Part shown: piece after piece, positions 12,701 to 26,551 of the stretch
Position numbering within the stretch: position 1 is the stretch's first letter
Layout: each line of letters starts with the position of its first letter
Source of the DNA: Setophaga petechia
Lineage: Eukaryota; Chordata; Aves; Passeriformes; Parulidae
DNA: 64,000 bases
Assembly: GCA_024362935.1 (NCBI GenBank)
Contig: JANCRA010000060.1
Span: 2,887,501 to 2,951,500 of the forward strand
Direction: 5' to 3'
Made by a program: the position numbers and the translations under genes
Notes under the pieces: generated by a model
Told to the model about the DNA's origin: nothing
Database searches by the model: none
The model's input: the letters and a program-made list of their open reading frames with translations, nothing else

Positions 12701-15700
12701 CAGAAGCAAGGATTGCAACGGAGACAAATGGAGAGAAAACAGGCAAAGGGAGGCAATGGGCATCCTTGGGCTGCAGCTCTGAACAGCGGCTGAACTGGCT
12801 GCGCTGGAAGTGCCCTGCCCAGCCTGCCACTGCCACCTCTGTGTCCCCACATTGCTCAGTGCCTGGCACAGGCACCAACTCTGTCTGGGACAACACTGCT
12901 AACAGAGGGACAGAGAAGCTCCAGACCAGTCTGCTGCTGCTTCTCCTCCCACATTTCCTGCTGGGACCCGGGAGAGGATGGGGGAAAACTTCTGCAGCAG
13001 ACACCAGATCCAGCCTCAGCCTCAGGGTGCAGCAGCAGCCCCGGGCAGAGCACGGCAGCTGTGGATGCTGCTGGCAGGGGAAAGAGGTTGGGGCCTCCAA
13101 GGCAAAGGTGCTGTTGTGTGTCCCTGGAGAAGAGGATGCCACTGCACAGCTTACCTGTGTGTTGAGCTCCCGCAGTTGTCCAGCGCGGTTTGAAGAGAGC
13201 TGTTCGGCTGTCTGAAGAGCAGATTGACACTGAGACACCTGATTGTTCAGTGTCCGGTTCTGTTCTTTCAGTGTCCTAAGGCACACATTCTTTTCCTCCA
13301 GAGACAGAATCAGCCTAGAAGGGAAGCAAGCGGCTCAGTACTATATGATATCAGATTTTATCAACTCTTGGGACTTGCACCACCTCAGGGGAAAACTGCT
13401 CTGCCTGATGAGGTTTGTCTATAAACAACTTGGCTGTTTGTTCCCCCTGCAGTCCCAGCCCAGTATGTGCCTACTCTGCTTTTGTCCCTGAAAGAACAGC
13501 GAGTTCCTGCCTCCATGCCCTTCCTTCTTTTTGAGATGGGAATGTGAATACAAAGCTAACAAAGTCTTGCAATGAAGACATTAGGGGAGAGGAACAATTT
13601 TCTTCTGACTACCCCGGTTCCAAAGCAGGGAGGTTTGGTCAGCATGGAAGAGACATTTCCTTCCCCCATCTTACACATCCAGGTAGGAGGAGCAGCACCC
13701 TAGAGCCAGGGCATCTCTGGCAAGTTCCCTAACATTTACCAGCACCCATCCTACTTTCAGCTGGAGAAACAAAGGCCAAAGGGGCAACAGAGACTTGGAG
13801 CACAACCGGATGGAAGATGCAGAAGGCTCCAGGGAAGCAGGAGTGCCCTGCCTTTCCTTTGTCTTCTTCTTGGAGGAAGAATCCTGTGGCACTGCAGCCT
13901 GGTAGGACTTGATTGGCTGCAGGAGCCCCCCATACCTTGGTCCTGTTTCTTGCATTCTTTGCACAGTCAGAAATGCCTGTGACTGTGCAGGGTGGCGGGG
14001 ACCCTGCCTGACCCCCTGCAGGCACTGGGGGACATTTGATGAGGAACGATGCAACAGAGACATTCTTGTTTCTGGTCTGCCTCTGAGGGCAATCTGGCCT
14101 AGAGCAGCAATCAGGGCCTTAAGATGGTTCTGCCCAGAAAAAGCATCAGATGCCAGGCTGAGCCAGACCCCAAAGGCTCCAAGTTACAGGCCCCAAGGTG
14201 GAGCTGATGGATGTATCCAGCTCCTTACAGTGCAGCTTGGGCAGGGTCAACACACCAACCTAACAACACAATCCCCCTAGAGGGAAAGGGCCTCCCCAAA
14301 AGCCTTTGTCTTCAGAAAAACTCTACCTGGAGGCTTCAAAGAAAAGAAAATTAAATTCAACATTCAGATAATGAGACGCGTCTGCATGGAGAGTTCAGAA
14401 TCTGCTACTTAGGAAATGCTGCCAGAGCCCCTGGCAGGTGCAAAGATGGCAAAGAGGGAATCCATTCACCACAATGCAGAGTCCCACAGGCTTTCTTTTA
14501 CCTGGCTTTTTCCCTCTCTAGGGCATTGACAGAAGCCTGCAATTCTGAATTTTGCTGTGCCACTTCTTCCCATTGACTCCTTTCCCTCTCCAGCTTCTGC
14601 AGATGCACTTGCAGCTCCTTGTTCTGATCTTCTGCCTCCTCCAGCAGCTTCTGGACGTGCTCAACCTCCAACAGCTTCTGCCTGGACTCTTCCTGGGCTT
14701 CCCTCACATCCTGCTGGGCTCTCTGCACAGTCCTTTCCTGGGACTCTCGGGAGGCTGCCAGCTGAGATGCCAACTGTGCCACCTCCAGGCAAACAGAACA
14801 AAGCAGTCAGAGGCTACAGCCACAGCTTCTCACACTCAGCCACAGAACAGGCTGGGAGCAAAGGGAAAGGACAACTTTCCACTCCTCCCTGTCCTGACAG
14901 CACCAGATTCACAAAGGATATGGACAACTTGTTTCAGGCTCTAAGTGGCCCACCACCAAGGGCACCTGAGAAAGCACCTGCCAAAGCAAGGCCAGCAAGA
15001 AGAGGCCAGCAGGAATCCATGCTGCTGCTTGCTGGCCAACAGCACAGAGGACTAGCCCAGCTGTCCAGAGCAGCAGCTGACATTCAGCAGAGCACTGAGT
15101 GTCCTTCAGAGCAGCTGCCATGGAGCCCCCAGAGCACGAGACAGCCCCAAGGCTCAGCCCAGCAGCTGCTGCTCTGCCATGGAAAAGCAAGAAGGCCACA
15201 GACCCCTCGCTGCATGACTGCAGTGCCACTGCTCTTTCACTCACCTGCTTTTCTAGAGCCTCCTTCTGCTCAAGGAGGAGATTGATTTCGTCTTTGAAGT
15301 CTTGTAGATCTTCCTCGTGCCTCCTCTGCGCTGCCTGGACTTCTCTGCGAGCTGCCTGCAGCTCCCCTTGCAGCTCTGTCTCCACACAGTTCCTGGTCAT
15401 CTCCAGCTTTGATATCCGCTGCTGAGCAGCAAACAGCCTGGACTGCAGGCCCTCCTTTGCTGACCTACAAGTTGCAAATATGGACAGACATGAGTTGCTT
15501 GCTCCAGACACCCACAGCCGGTTATTCCAGGACAACGCGGCTCAAGATCCCCACGCCTGAGGATGGAAAATGGGTCCCCTGGAAACTCGTCCAGAGAAGG
15601 CACATCTGGGCCATTTCCAGAGCAGAGCAGAGCAGGGCCTCTGAGGGACTGCCCAGGCCTTCCTTACAGCCTGCCATAGCACAGACAGCCCAGCCCAACT

Positions 15701-18413
15701 TGGCCTCAACAGCCAAACCTTCACTTGCTGCTCCTGGCCTATGACTCTGGGTAGCTGTGCCCAAACAGGCTGGAGCAACAAGCAAAAGCCCAGGCCCTGC
15801 TCACAGCCCTTCTCTCAGCAGCACTTCCAAGCTGCTCTGCAGGGAGACAGAACAGACTCTTGTCCTGGCTGACTCCTGACTTTTTAGGGCTCTTGATAAT
15901 GGACAGAAAGGTACATCATCTTCCAGACACCCAGTATTTAACAAGGCTTCAGAACTACTTTGCCGATCCTGTAAAATCTCATGGTCATGGCAGCACTTGT
16001 AAAGAATCAGAACAGCCTTTTGTCTGAATTACAACTACCTGAATGCAGAGACTGCAGTTTCAGCTCTTGCAAGGTCCAGGAGTAGACTTGCTGCCTTTGT
16101 TGGAGTGTTGCTGAACAAGCAGGCAGTAGCCCAAGGGACTTGTCCTTCCTCACTCAGTGAGAGGGACCATGCAAAGGGACCTTGGCAGGTTTGGCAGCTG
16201 GGTGCCCATCAACAACCAGCAAGAATGCCCAGAGGCTGTTGAGAATTCCAAAGAGCTTTCCCTGCTGCTCTCTAACCAGCTCTACATCCCGTCCCACACT
16301 TCTCAAGAGTGTGCTTGGAAGCAGAAATGCCTCAAGATGGTCAGCAGGAGCCTCTGGCTTCATCCTGAATGGCAGCGTGCTACTCCCAACGTGCCAAGGA
16401 AAGAGCCTGGAATGCTGAAGATGAAGCTTCCTGGTCTGAAGATCAGGATCATGTCAAGCGACTCGGAAAGGAACGAGGGGTGTTCAATGCCCAGAACCAG
16501 GAACCAAACCCAAGAGAAACTGAAGGTTTCACTCAGCATCTGCATGGTTTAACTACTCCTCAGTTCAGGGCTGGGTGGATTGATTTTGAATCCCACAGGA
16601 GTGTGCTGGGTGGCACAGACAGGAGCCCAAGGCTCACGAGAGCTTTGCTGGCTTTAGGTGCCAGAAAAATAACCTTCACAACATGGCTTTTTGGTTTTTT
16701 TTCCTTGAGACTCTTCCATATTCTGTCCATGGAATGTAAAAGCATCTGAAAAGGCTCAGCTCCCTGCCTTTACCTGGTCTCTGCCAGCTGCCTGGAAAGG
16801 TCTTGTTGGAGCCCCTCGCTGGCTGCCAGTCGGCCCTCAAGGTCAGCCTTCTGGGCCAGCAGCTCCTCTCGCCACACCTGGGCCACTTCATGCCCTTGGC
16901 CAGAGGATTCCTGGCTCAGCAGCTCCAGAGACCAGCTCGATGACTCTTGCTCCTCAGAAACCTGCAAGTGGGACAAGGCACAGCTGGAGCCCTTCCTGGG
17001 GAGCCCTGTGCAGAGCCAGCCAGTGCCACCTCACAGGCAGCCAGAGGACAAGGAGCACCTGTGCTCTGGGCTCAAAGTTTCACAGCATCTGCCCCATGCA
17101 GCTCTGATAGCCTGGCCTGCCAGAAGCCTCTGGCACTGTTACCTTGGATGTGCTGCCAGTGTCAGGCCCTGCTGCCTTGCCTGGGACCAGACAGCTCCTT
17201 CCCAACAGACATCCCTACTCCAAACTCTGTCTTGTCACCCAAAAATACTGCAACTTCCAAACTGCTAATACAATTTACTCTAAGCACCAGCAGTGCTGAA
17301 CATCTTCAGCAATTAATCCAAAATCAGCTGGCTTTAGTTCATCCCTCTGCTCACCTGCTCCATTCCTTCCCACACCCAATCCAAAGCCCCATGTGTTGCC
17401 TCCCCTTTTCATGGGCACAGGAGATGCAGCTCCCCATGCCCAGCATTTGTCTTGGAACTGATTTGAACAGCAAGCTCCAGAGCTGGATCAGCCATTCCGG
17501 GTGTGCCAGGAAACAATCTGGCAGCCAATGGTCTCTGACTGGAGCCAGGCAGACAGACAAGGCTCTTTACCCAAGCAGGCCTGCACTGAGAGGGATAGAC
17601 ACGCACCTCTTTATGGGAAACATCAATGAAATATTTCAGGGGCACTGGAGTGGACTGAAGGACGTTGCCAGTGTCTGCCTGGATCTTTCCCTGCAGGATG
17701 TCCAAGTGTTGCTTCAGAACCCCTTTGGCATGTTCACTCTTGTTCAGTGCAGCACTCAGTACTTGATTGTTGTCCTTCAATTTCTTCAAAGCAGCAGCCC
17801 CATGCTCCAAATCTTCCTGCAAGTCTTCCCTCTCCACTTCCAATTCTTGCTTATTTCCCTCATGACTTCTCATCTCAGGTGCATGCATTTCATTCTTCTT
17901 TTCCAGATAGCTCATGTGCTGCTGGTACAATTCCCATTCATGCTGCCAAAACAGGGAGAAAAGTGTCACTCACTCCCTCTCTCGCTTTGCTTTTCATAGC
18001 AGATCTGGACTCCTGCAGCAGGGGCAGGCACAGGCTGCCCCTGTCTCTCAGCCCCTCAGGATGCTGCAGAGCTTTGCTGGGCCCCCCCTTGATGCTGCAT
18101 CTTTCCCAGGTCACTCAGCCCATCCCAGCTTCCCTTCTGTCCTTCCCTGACTTCCTGCAGCTCCACTCCAGTGCTCCTTTGGGGAGGAGCTGCCAGAACT
18201 GCAGCCAGGATTTCAAGTGCACGCTAAGCAGGATTCAGGCAGTGCCACGAGGATGTGCTCTCCATCAGGGAGGAAGGGAAGAGCAAACAGCCCCAGCCTT
18301 TCATTCCCTGCCCTTGGGCTGACAGCAGTGGTTTTCCACCTCTCCTGTGTAGAGTTTCCATGGCTCCATCCCCCAGAGCCCCACTGCCCTCTCTGGGAGC
18401 AGCAATGGCCAGA
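3771..18413. repeat. apparently perfect 7,191-bp tandem duplication
   Basis: The sequence from 3771 to 11222 recurs from 10962 to 18413 at a constant offset of 7,191 bp. I found no difference wherever I compared the two, and every open frame has the same coordinates plus 7,191 and the same translation. The left edge is set by C/T at 3770/10961 and the right edge by T/A at 11223/18414. The block includes introns as well as exons b to g of unit IV/III and exon a of unit III/II. The unit junction lies in a segment shared by all units, as expected from unequal crossing-over. An assembly error that repeats one unit cannot be excluded from the sequence. Confidence 0.9.
10416..16961 (-). CDS. CEP250-like coiled-coil module, unit III (7 exons)
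   Basis: Exons in gene order: b 16774-16961, c 15245-15464, d 14502-14782, e 13155-13314, f 12276-12579, g 11695-11849 and a 10416-10751, 548 codons in all with matching phases. Exons b to g are identical to those of unit IV because both are inside the 7,191-bp duplication. Exon a (starts HEWELYQQHMSYLEKK) is the type found in units I and II. The 304-nt exon f and the g exon starting DWWKEEVEHI are shared only with unit IV. No stop codon interrupts any exon. Adding or removing this unit would not shift the reading frame. Confidence 0.75.
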
Positions 18414-21400
18414 ACAGTCTGTCATTCTCTGCTGCCACTCAGGACGAGTTCTCCCCTTGCAGGCACACGTCCTGCTGGGGATCAGCACTTGGCTCTCCTC
18501 TCTTCTCTCCCCACTGGCTGCTCTCCGATGGCCAAGGACAAACACCTTTCTGTTAACAGCAAACTTGGGACTCTGCCCTTCCTTCCAGATCCAGATGTTT
18601 AGAAATCTGAACATGGGATTGGAGAGCAGGAATTCCCCAAACCATGCAATGTCAATAGGGCCAGTGAGGACATTGAGAACTAAAGGTTCTAGGGCACAGA
18701 AGCCCAGCACAGAGGAAAATCAGCAGCCTCAGCATTAACTGGCTGTGCCATGACCAAAACATCTTCTCCTCCTTATTCAGAAGAATGCAATTACAAAAGT
18801 TAAACTGGAAAAGGTAGCTCCTTAGAACTATGAACACAAGGCCCAAACATAGCTAGGAAATGGTTCTTTGTGGCATCTGCCAATCTCACCAGCACATCTT
18901 TCCTTTCCTCCTCCAGGCTCTGCAATTTCTTCTGCAGAGAGTGACGAAGAGTCATATCCTCTTCCTTCACAGCAATGGCATCTTTCTTCTGGGAACTTTC
19001 AAGAGAGATTTTCTGGTGTTCTGCCCTCAACATTGCTGGAGGAGGGAGGAGGACGGGAAAAGAAAATTCAAGTTAAGCTGATGTGCATCCTGCAGAGACA
19101 ACAGCTCTGTCTTCTCCACCTGCCTGTGTTTGCCAGGCCCTAAGCCCACAAAGCTCCCAAGCTGACAGAAATGAAGGAAACTTCCAGGCAGAGAAAAAGG
19201 CAGGAATGAAAGAGGCAAGGTTCAGAGGGGTAGGAAAGTGTGTTTGCTCTTGGCCTTGTGCAGAGTGAGCAAGCCAAGAGAGACAAAGGAGAGGGGATGC
19301 CTGTGCAGCCCTGCTCCAGAGAGGCCAATAGCCTGGAGACTCTGGCAGGGCCTGGAGTTTGGGAGAATGGAGCTGAGGCATCCAGCTACAGCTCCTTAGC
19401 ACAGACACAGCACCTGAGAGGCACCAGCTGTGCACGGGATCAGCCCTAGCCCAGCCAGATGGCACTGCCAGCCACAGCATCTTTCTCAAGAGAAAACCTT
19501 CACAGGCACTGGGATGGAGAAATCTCCTGCTGACTGCTTTTCCCCTCTGCCATCTCTGGGCACTTTTCCTCTGCGAGGCATCAGTGAGATCCCCACAGGT
19601 GAGACAGCATGGGGCAGTGGATGGGAGAGGAGAAGCTGTACCTTGCTCACTTTGCTCCAGCTGTTTCAGCAGCTCTTGATTGCAAGCCCTGAGATTGTCT
19701 CTCTGAGCCTGTGTCTTCCTCAGCTCCAGCTCCATGGCTTTACACTGTGTGGCCATGGCCTCTGCTCTCTCCTCAGAGCTCTGAAGCCTCACACACACCT
19801 CAGATTCCTCAGTTTCCAGCAGCTGCTTCTGTCGAGTTTCCAAGAAAGCTGCCTTCTCCTTCGCTGCTTCCAGCAGGGCCCAGGCCTGGAAGATGGATGC
19901 ACACAGCCTCAGGGACAGGGCTGCTGCTGAGGCAGCAGAGTGGGCCCCAGGGAGAGCAACAAAGGAGAAATAATTTCAGGCAAAATCATGCCAAAACCAG
20001 AAGGCACAGAAGCAAGGATTGCAGTGGAGACAAATGGAGAGAAAACAGGCAAAGGGAGGCAATGGGCATCCTTGGGCTGCAGCTCTGAACAGCGGCTGAA
20101 CTGGCTGTGATGGAAGTGCCTGCCCAGCCTGCCACAGCCACCTCTGTGTCCCCACATTGCTCAGTGCCTGGTACAGGCACCAACTCTGTCTGGGACAACA
20201 CTGCTAACAGAGGGACAGAGAAGCTCCAGACCAGTCTGCTGCTGCTTCTCTTCCCACATTTCCTGCTGGGACCCGGGAGAGGATGGGGGAAAACTTCTGC
20301 AGCAGACACCAGATCCAGCCTCAGCCTCAGGGTGCAGCAGCAGCCCCGGGCAGAGCACGGCAGCTGTGGATGCTGCTGGCAGGGGAAAGAGGTTGGGGCC
20401 TCCAAGGCAAAGGTGCTGTTGTGTGTCCCTGGAGAAGAGGATGCCACTGCACAGCTTACCTGTGTGTTGAGCCCCAGCAGTTCTCTTCTATGCTCAGAAT
20501 AGAGCGGCTCTGTCTCCTGAAGAGCAGATTGACACTGAGACACCTGATTGTTCAGCACTAAGTTCTGTTCTTCCAGTGTCCTAAGGCACACATTCTTTTC
20601 CTCCAGAGACAGAATCAGCCTAGAAGGGAAGCAAGCGGCTCATTACTAAATGATATCAGATTTTATCAACTCTTGGGATTTGCACCACCTCAGGGGAAAA
20701 CTGCTCTGCCTGATGAGGTTTGTCTATAAACAACTTGGCTGTTTATTCCCCCTGCAGTCCCAGCCCAGCATTTGCCTACTCTGCTTTTGTCCCTGAAAGA
20801 ACAGCGAGTTCCTGCCTCCATGCCCTTCCTTCTTTTTGAGATGGGAATGTGAATACAAACCTAACAAAGTCTTGCAATGAAGACATTAGGGGAGAGGAAC
20901 AATTTTCTTCTGACTACCCCGGTTCCAAAGCAGGGAGGTTTGGTCAGCATGGAAGAGACATTTCCTTCCCCCATCTTACACATCCAGGTAGGAGGAGCAG
21001 CACCCTAGAGCCAGGGCATCTCTGGCAAGTTCCCTAACATTTACCAGCACCCATCCTACTTTCAGCTGGAGAAACAAAGGCCAAAGGGGCAACAGAGACT
21101 TGGAGCACAACCGGATGGAAGATGCAGAAGGCTCCAGGGAAGCAGGAGTGCCCTGCCTTTCCTTTGTCTTCTTCTTGGAGGAAGAATCCTGTGGCACTGC
21201 AGCCTGGCAGGACTTGATTGCCTGCCGGAGCCCCCCATACCTTGGTCCTGTTTCTTGCATTCTTTGCACAGTCAGAAATGCCTGTGACTGTGCAGGGTGG
21301 CAGGGACCCTGCCTGACCCCCTGCAGGCACTGGGGGACATTTGATGAGGAACGATGCAACAGAGACATTCTTGTTTCTGGTCTGCCTCTGAGGGCAATCT

Positions 21401-24400
21401 GGCCTAGAGCAGCAATCAGGGCCTTAAGATGGTTCTGCCCAGAAAAAGCATCAGATGCCAGGCTGAGCCAGACCCCAAAGGCTCCAAGTTACAGGCCCCA
21501 AGGTGGAGCTGATGGATGTATCCAGCTCCTTACAGTGCAGCTTGGGCAGGGTCAACACACCCACCTAACAACACAATATCCCCTAGAGGGAAAGGGCGAC
21601 CCCAAAAGCCTTTGTCTTCAGAAAAACTCTACCTGGAGGCTTCAAAGAAAAGAAAATTAAATTCAACATTCAGATAATGAGATGCATTTGCATGGAGAGT
21701 TCAGAATCTGCCACTTAGGAAATGCTGCCAGAGCCCCTGGCAGGTGCAAAGATGGCAAAGAGGGAATCCATTCACCACAATGCAGAGTCCCACAGGCTCT
21801 CATTTACCTGGCTTTTTCCCTCTCTAGGGCATTGACAGAAGCCTGCAATTCTGAATTTTTCTGTGCCACTTCTTCCCATTGAATCCATTCCTTCTCCAAG
21901 TACTCCAGATGCACTTGCAGCTCCTTGTTCTGATCTTCTGCCTCCTCCAGCAGCTTCTGGACGTGCTCAACCTCCAACAGCTTCTGCCTGGACTCTTCCT
22001 GGGCTTCCCTCACATCCTGCTGGGCTCTCTGCACAATCCTTTCCTGGGACTCTCGGGAGGCTGCCAGCTGAGATGCCAACTGTGCCACCTCCAGGCAAAC
22101 AGAACAAAGCAGTCAGAGGCTACAGCCACAGCTTCTCACACTCAGCCACAGCACAGGCTGGGAGCAAAGGGAAAGGACAACTTTCCACTCCTCCCTGTCC
22201 TGACAGCACCAGATTCACAAAGGATAAGGACAACTTGTTTCAGGCCCTAAGTGGCCCATCACCAAGGGCACCTGAGAAAGCACCTGCCAAAGCAAGGCCA
22301 GCAAGAAGAGGCCAGCAGGAATCCATGCTGCTGCTTGCTGGCCAACAGCACAGAGGACTAGCCCAGCTGTCCAGAGCAGCAGCTGACATTCAGCAGAGCA
22401 CTGAGTGTCCTTCAGAGCAGCTGCCATGGAGCCCCCAGAGCACGAGACAGCCCCAGGGCTCAGCCCAGCAGCTGCTGCTCTGCCATGGAAAAGCAAGAAG
22501 GCCACAGACCCCTCGCTGCATGACTGCAGTGCCACTGCTCTTTCACTCACCTGCTTTTGTAGAGCCTCCCTCTGCTCAAGAAGGAGATTCTTTTCCTCTT
22601 GGAGGCCTTGTAGCTCTTCCTCGTGCCTCCTCTGTGCTGCCTGGGCTTCACTGTGAGCTTCCTCCAACTCAGCTTGCAGATTTGCCTTGATGGTCTGGCA
22701 ACAAAATGCAGAACAACTTCCTGGGACTGCCCTCAGGCTCAGCTTTTTCCACCTGCTGCCTCAAAATCCCATTCTCTCAGCTGCTTCTTTTGGCTTCTCT
22801 ACCCAGCTCTGCTTGCAGTGCAAGCCTTCCTTCCTGGGGCTGAGCTCTGGAGCTTACCAGGCTCTGTGCTCCCCGGGCCTGAAGCCGCCCTTGCTTCCTC
22901 AGTCCCAGGAGCTGCCTTTTGTGCCCTTGTCACTGCCCTGCCCTCTGTTGCCTGCCTGCTCACACTTACCTGCCCCTTCTCTTGCTGCTCTGTCACCTCC
23001 TGCCTGAGCTGCTGGACCTGCTGGCGGGCTCGGCTGAGCTCTCCCTGCGTTTGGAGCAGTGCCTCTGATAAAGCACTCTTCTCCTTCTGCTCTTCCAGCA
23101 GGACCTGCACAGGAGGAAAGAGCAGAGGGCTTCACACTCCTCCTGCAACATCCCTGTGGCAAGGGGCAAAGACTGATGGGCTCACGTGCTCTCAGAGCAC
23201 TTGGCTGCTGCTCCCCTGGGCCACTGCCTGCCCTGGGGGAGACACAGCTTCCCAGGAAGTCACTTAAAACACAGCCCAGAAGACATCTCTGCATTGCTCT
23301 TCAGAAATACTCCAGGCAAGCCTTTAAAAAGATTTTTCTCTTGTCAGCGTTCCTGCTGCACCCTCCCCATGCCCACAAAAGAAAAGTCCCACAAACTCCC
23401 CTTGCCCATGAACATCTACCAGTACACACCAAAAGGGGAGCGGAAGGAGACCAGTGAGGATACCCTGAGGGACAGCTTAGAACAACAGAGCACAAGAGCA
23501 GCACAAAAATCTCAGCTGACAGCTGATGTTTCTGCCTGGCTTCCTATGAGAGGGCTCATTCCTGGTGCCAAAGACAGCCCTGCTCAGCTTTCACCTCCCC
23601 TAATTCAATGCAGGAGACACGGAGGGCATGCTCCACACAGCCCCATATCCTGCCATCTCCCACAGCTCCAGCCTTGCAAAAAATCACACCAGCTCTCCTC
23701 TCACAATCATTACCTCTTGCTTGGCATTTTCAAATCTAGTTCGTTCCTCTTCTTGTTGTGCCAGCAGGGTGTCAACTTTCTGCCTCATCTCAAGCAGCAC
23801 CTTCTGGTGCTCCTGCTCTCTCTCTGCCTTCTCTTTTTCCCATTGCTCCAGCGTCTCCTGCATCTCTGCACGGTGCCTTTCACGCTCACTTGCCTGAGGA
23901 GGGGAGGAAAAATTTGCAAGATGAAGCCCCAGGCAAGCTCCTGGCTGAAAGATGTGAAGCTCCATCCCTCCCACAACTCCCAGCTGGAAAAGACAACAGC
24001 ACTGGCTTTCTGCACTCCAGAAACTGTGTCCTGTCAGGGAACTCAAAAGGAGTCTCAGCAGGTGCAAGAATCACAGACTTGTGGAATCTCTCCTGCTGGC
24101 AAAGACCTTCCCAAGCACTGAGTCCAAGCACTCAGAAGAGGAGGTGTCCCCTTCCCCTCACTGATGCCCCAGTCACAAAGACTGAAGGACCAGCGACAAG
24201 GAGCCTGTTCCATTTGCTTCCAGCCAAAGCTAATCCCTCTGTCCACCATGGAAGCACAGCAGGAAAGGAAACGAGTTCCCAAGCCTGCAGCCAGCAGCAC
24301 TGTTGGCATCTGCTCCACGCTGGCATCTGCTCTGTGGCAGGTGGGACTCGGGGATGATCCTGCCCTGGGCTGCCACGCTTTGGGTGGGCACTGCCCAACC

Positions 24401-26551
24401 TGCTCTGGAACTCCTCTTATGCCCTCACTGAAGCCATGGCTGCATTTACTGTCCCAGCACCATCCTGGGGGCCTCTGGCAGAGGATTGCTGCCCTTTCAC
24501 ACCCTCAGCCTCTGCTTGTGCTACACCAACCCACAGGGCTGGCTTGGACAATTCAGAAGCATATTGTCCCCTACCAGGTCTTGCAGGAGCTTCTTTATTT
24601 CCAGTTGCTGAGCAGTTCCCTGAAGCCTGAGGCTTTCCTGATGCTGCTGCTCTGCCTGCAGGAGCTGTTGAGCTGTGTCTTCCTGTTCCTGCCTCCTGAG
24701 AGCTCTCTCTGCTTCCAGCTCACATTGTAGGCACTTCACTTCTCCTGCAAACATGACCAACAGCAAGAGTCAGAGCCTTTACTGACTTAACTGACCTCAG
24801 GCGTTTTCAGTGCCTCCAGCCCCACCACTCCTAAGAAACTCTGTGGACAGAGACAGCTTTACAGGGTGCTCAGCTTCTCTAGGCAGGGGCAGCACCACAA
24901 AGAAAGCAGACGAGGTTCTCACCTTCTATCACCTCCTTGGCCTGTGTGACTGTGAGCACTTGAGACTCCAGATGGTTCCTGGTCATCTCCAGCTCTGATA
25001 TCTGCTGCTGAGCAGCAACCAGCCTGGACTGCAGGCCCTCCTTTGCTGACCTACAAGTTGCAAATATGGACAGACATGAGTTGCTTGCTCCAGACACCCA
25101 CAGCCGGTTACTGCAGGACCACGCGGCTCAAGATCCCCACGCCTGAGGATGGAAAATGGGTCCCCTGGAAACTCGTCCAGAGAAGGCACATCTGGGCCAT
25201 TTCCAGAGCAGAGCAGAGCAGGGCCTCTGAGGGACTGCCCAGGCCTTCCTTACAGCCTGCCATAGCACAGACAGCCCAGCCCAACTTGGCCTCAACAGCC
25301 AAACCTTCACTTGCTGCTCCTGGCCTATGACTCTGGGTAGCTGTGCCCAAACAGGCTGGAGCAACAAGCAAAAGCCCAGGCCCTGCTCACAGCCCTTCTC
25401 TCAGCAGCACTTCCAAGCTGCTCTGCAGGGAGACAGAACAGACTCTTGTCCTGGCTGACTCCTGACTTTTTAGGGCTCTTGATAATGGACAGAAAGGTAC
25501 ATCATCTTCCAGACACCTGGTATTTAACAAGGCTTCAGAACTACTTTGCCGATCCTGTAAAATCTCATGGTCATGGCAGCACTTGTAAAGAATCAGAACA
25601 GCCTTTTGTCTGAATTACAACTACCTGAATGCAGAGACTGCAGTTTCAACTCTTGCAAAGTCCAGGAGTAGACTTGCTGCCTTTGTTGGAGTGTTGCTGA
25701 ACAAGCAGGCAGTAGCCCAAGGGACTTGTCCTTCCTCACTCAGTGAGAGGGACTATGCAAAGGGACCTTGGCAGGTTTGGCAGCTGGGTGCCCATCAACA
25801 ACCAGCAAGAATGCCCAGAGGCTGTTGAGAATTCCAAAGAGCTTTCCCTGCTGCTCTCTAACCAGCTCTACATCCCATCCCACACTTCTCAAGAGTGTGC
25901 TTGGAAGCAGAAATGCCTCAAGATGGTCAGCAGGAGCCTCTGGCTTCACCCTGAATGGCAGCGTGCTACTTCCAACGTGCCAAGGAAAGAGCCTGGAATG
26001 CTGAAGATGAAGCTTCCTGGCCTGAAGATCAGGATCATGTCAAGCGACTCGGAAAGGAACGAGGGGTGTTCAATGCCCAGAACCAGGAATCAAACCCAAG
26101 AGAAACTGGAGGTTTCACTCAGCATCTGCATGGTTTAACTACTCCTCAGTTCAGGGCTGGCTGGATTGCTTTTGACATCCCCCAGGAGTGTGCTGGGTGG
26201 CACAGACAGGAGCCCAAGGCTCACGAGAGCTTTGCTGGCTTTAGGTGCCAGAAAAATAACCTTCACAACATGGCTTTTTGTTTTTTTTTCCTTGAGACTA
26301 TTCCATATTCTGTCCATGGAATGTAAAAGCATCTGAAAAGGCTCAGCTCCCTGCCTTTACCTGGTCTCTGCCAGCTGCCTGGAAAGGTCCTGTCGGAGCC
26401 CCTCGCTGGCTGCCAGTCGGCCCTCAAGGTCAGCCTTCTGGGCCAGCAGCTCCTCCTCTCGCCACACCTGGGCCACTTCATGCCCTTGGCCAGAGGATTC
26501 CTGGCTCAGCAGCTCCAGAGACCAGCTCGATGACTCTTGCTCCTGGGAAAC
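17607..26551 (-). CDS. CEP250-like coiled-coil module, unit II (11 exons, ancestral layout)
   Basis: Longest unit. Exons in gene order: b 26361-26551, c1 24923-25050, x1 24575-24744, x2 23714-23893, x3 22970-23104, c2 22551-22694, d 21808-22088, e 20460-20619, f 19642-19885, g 18890-19035 and a 17607-17942. Total 2,115 nt, 705 codons, phases consistent throughout. The c1-x1 join gives TVTQAKEVIEGEVKCLQCEL, very close to the TVTQAKEVIQGEVRCL segment of mammalian CEP250, and x1 to x3 continue colinear with CEP250 (EREK-, EEERT-, LLQTQ-type segments). This is the best evidence for the family name. Exon f is 60 nt shorter than in units III/IV, and g starts AMLRAEHQKI instead of DWWKEE. Exons are predicted by eye; use in a mature mRNA is unproven. 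Confidence 0.78.
22551..25050 (-). other. five-exon stretch present only in unit II
   Basis: Exons c1, x1, x2, x3 and c2 (757 nt) occupy the position of a single 220-nt exon in units I, III and IV. That exon starts like c1 (SAKEGLQSRL, LEMTRN) and ends like c2 (QAAQRRHEE, NLLLEQ-type). The difference of 537 nt is a multiple of three. Because CEP250 in mammals has the x1-x3 sequence, unit II holds the older state and the fused exon arose by an in-frame deletion of about 2.3 kb. Confidence 0.75.

Noticed and set aside
24050..24560. Possible CR1 piece in a unit II intron
   Set aside because: Only a short 'aatcacagacttgtggaat' likeness; too weak to annotate.
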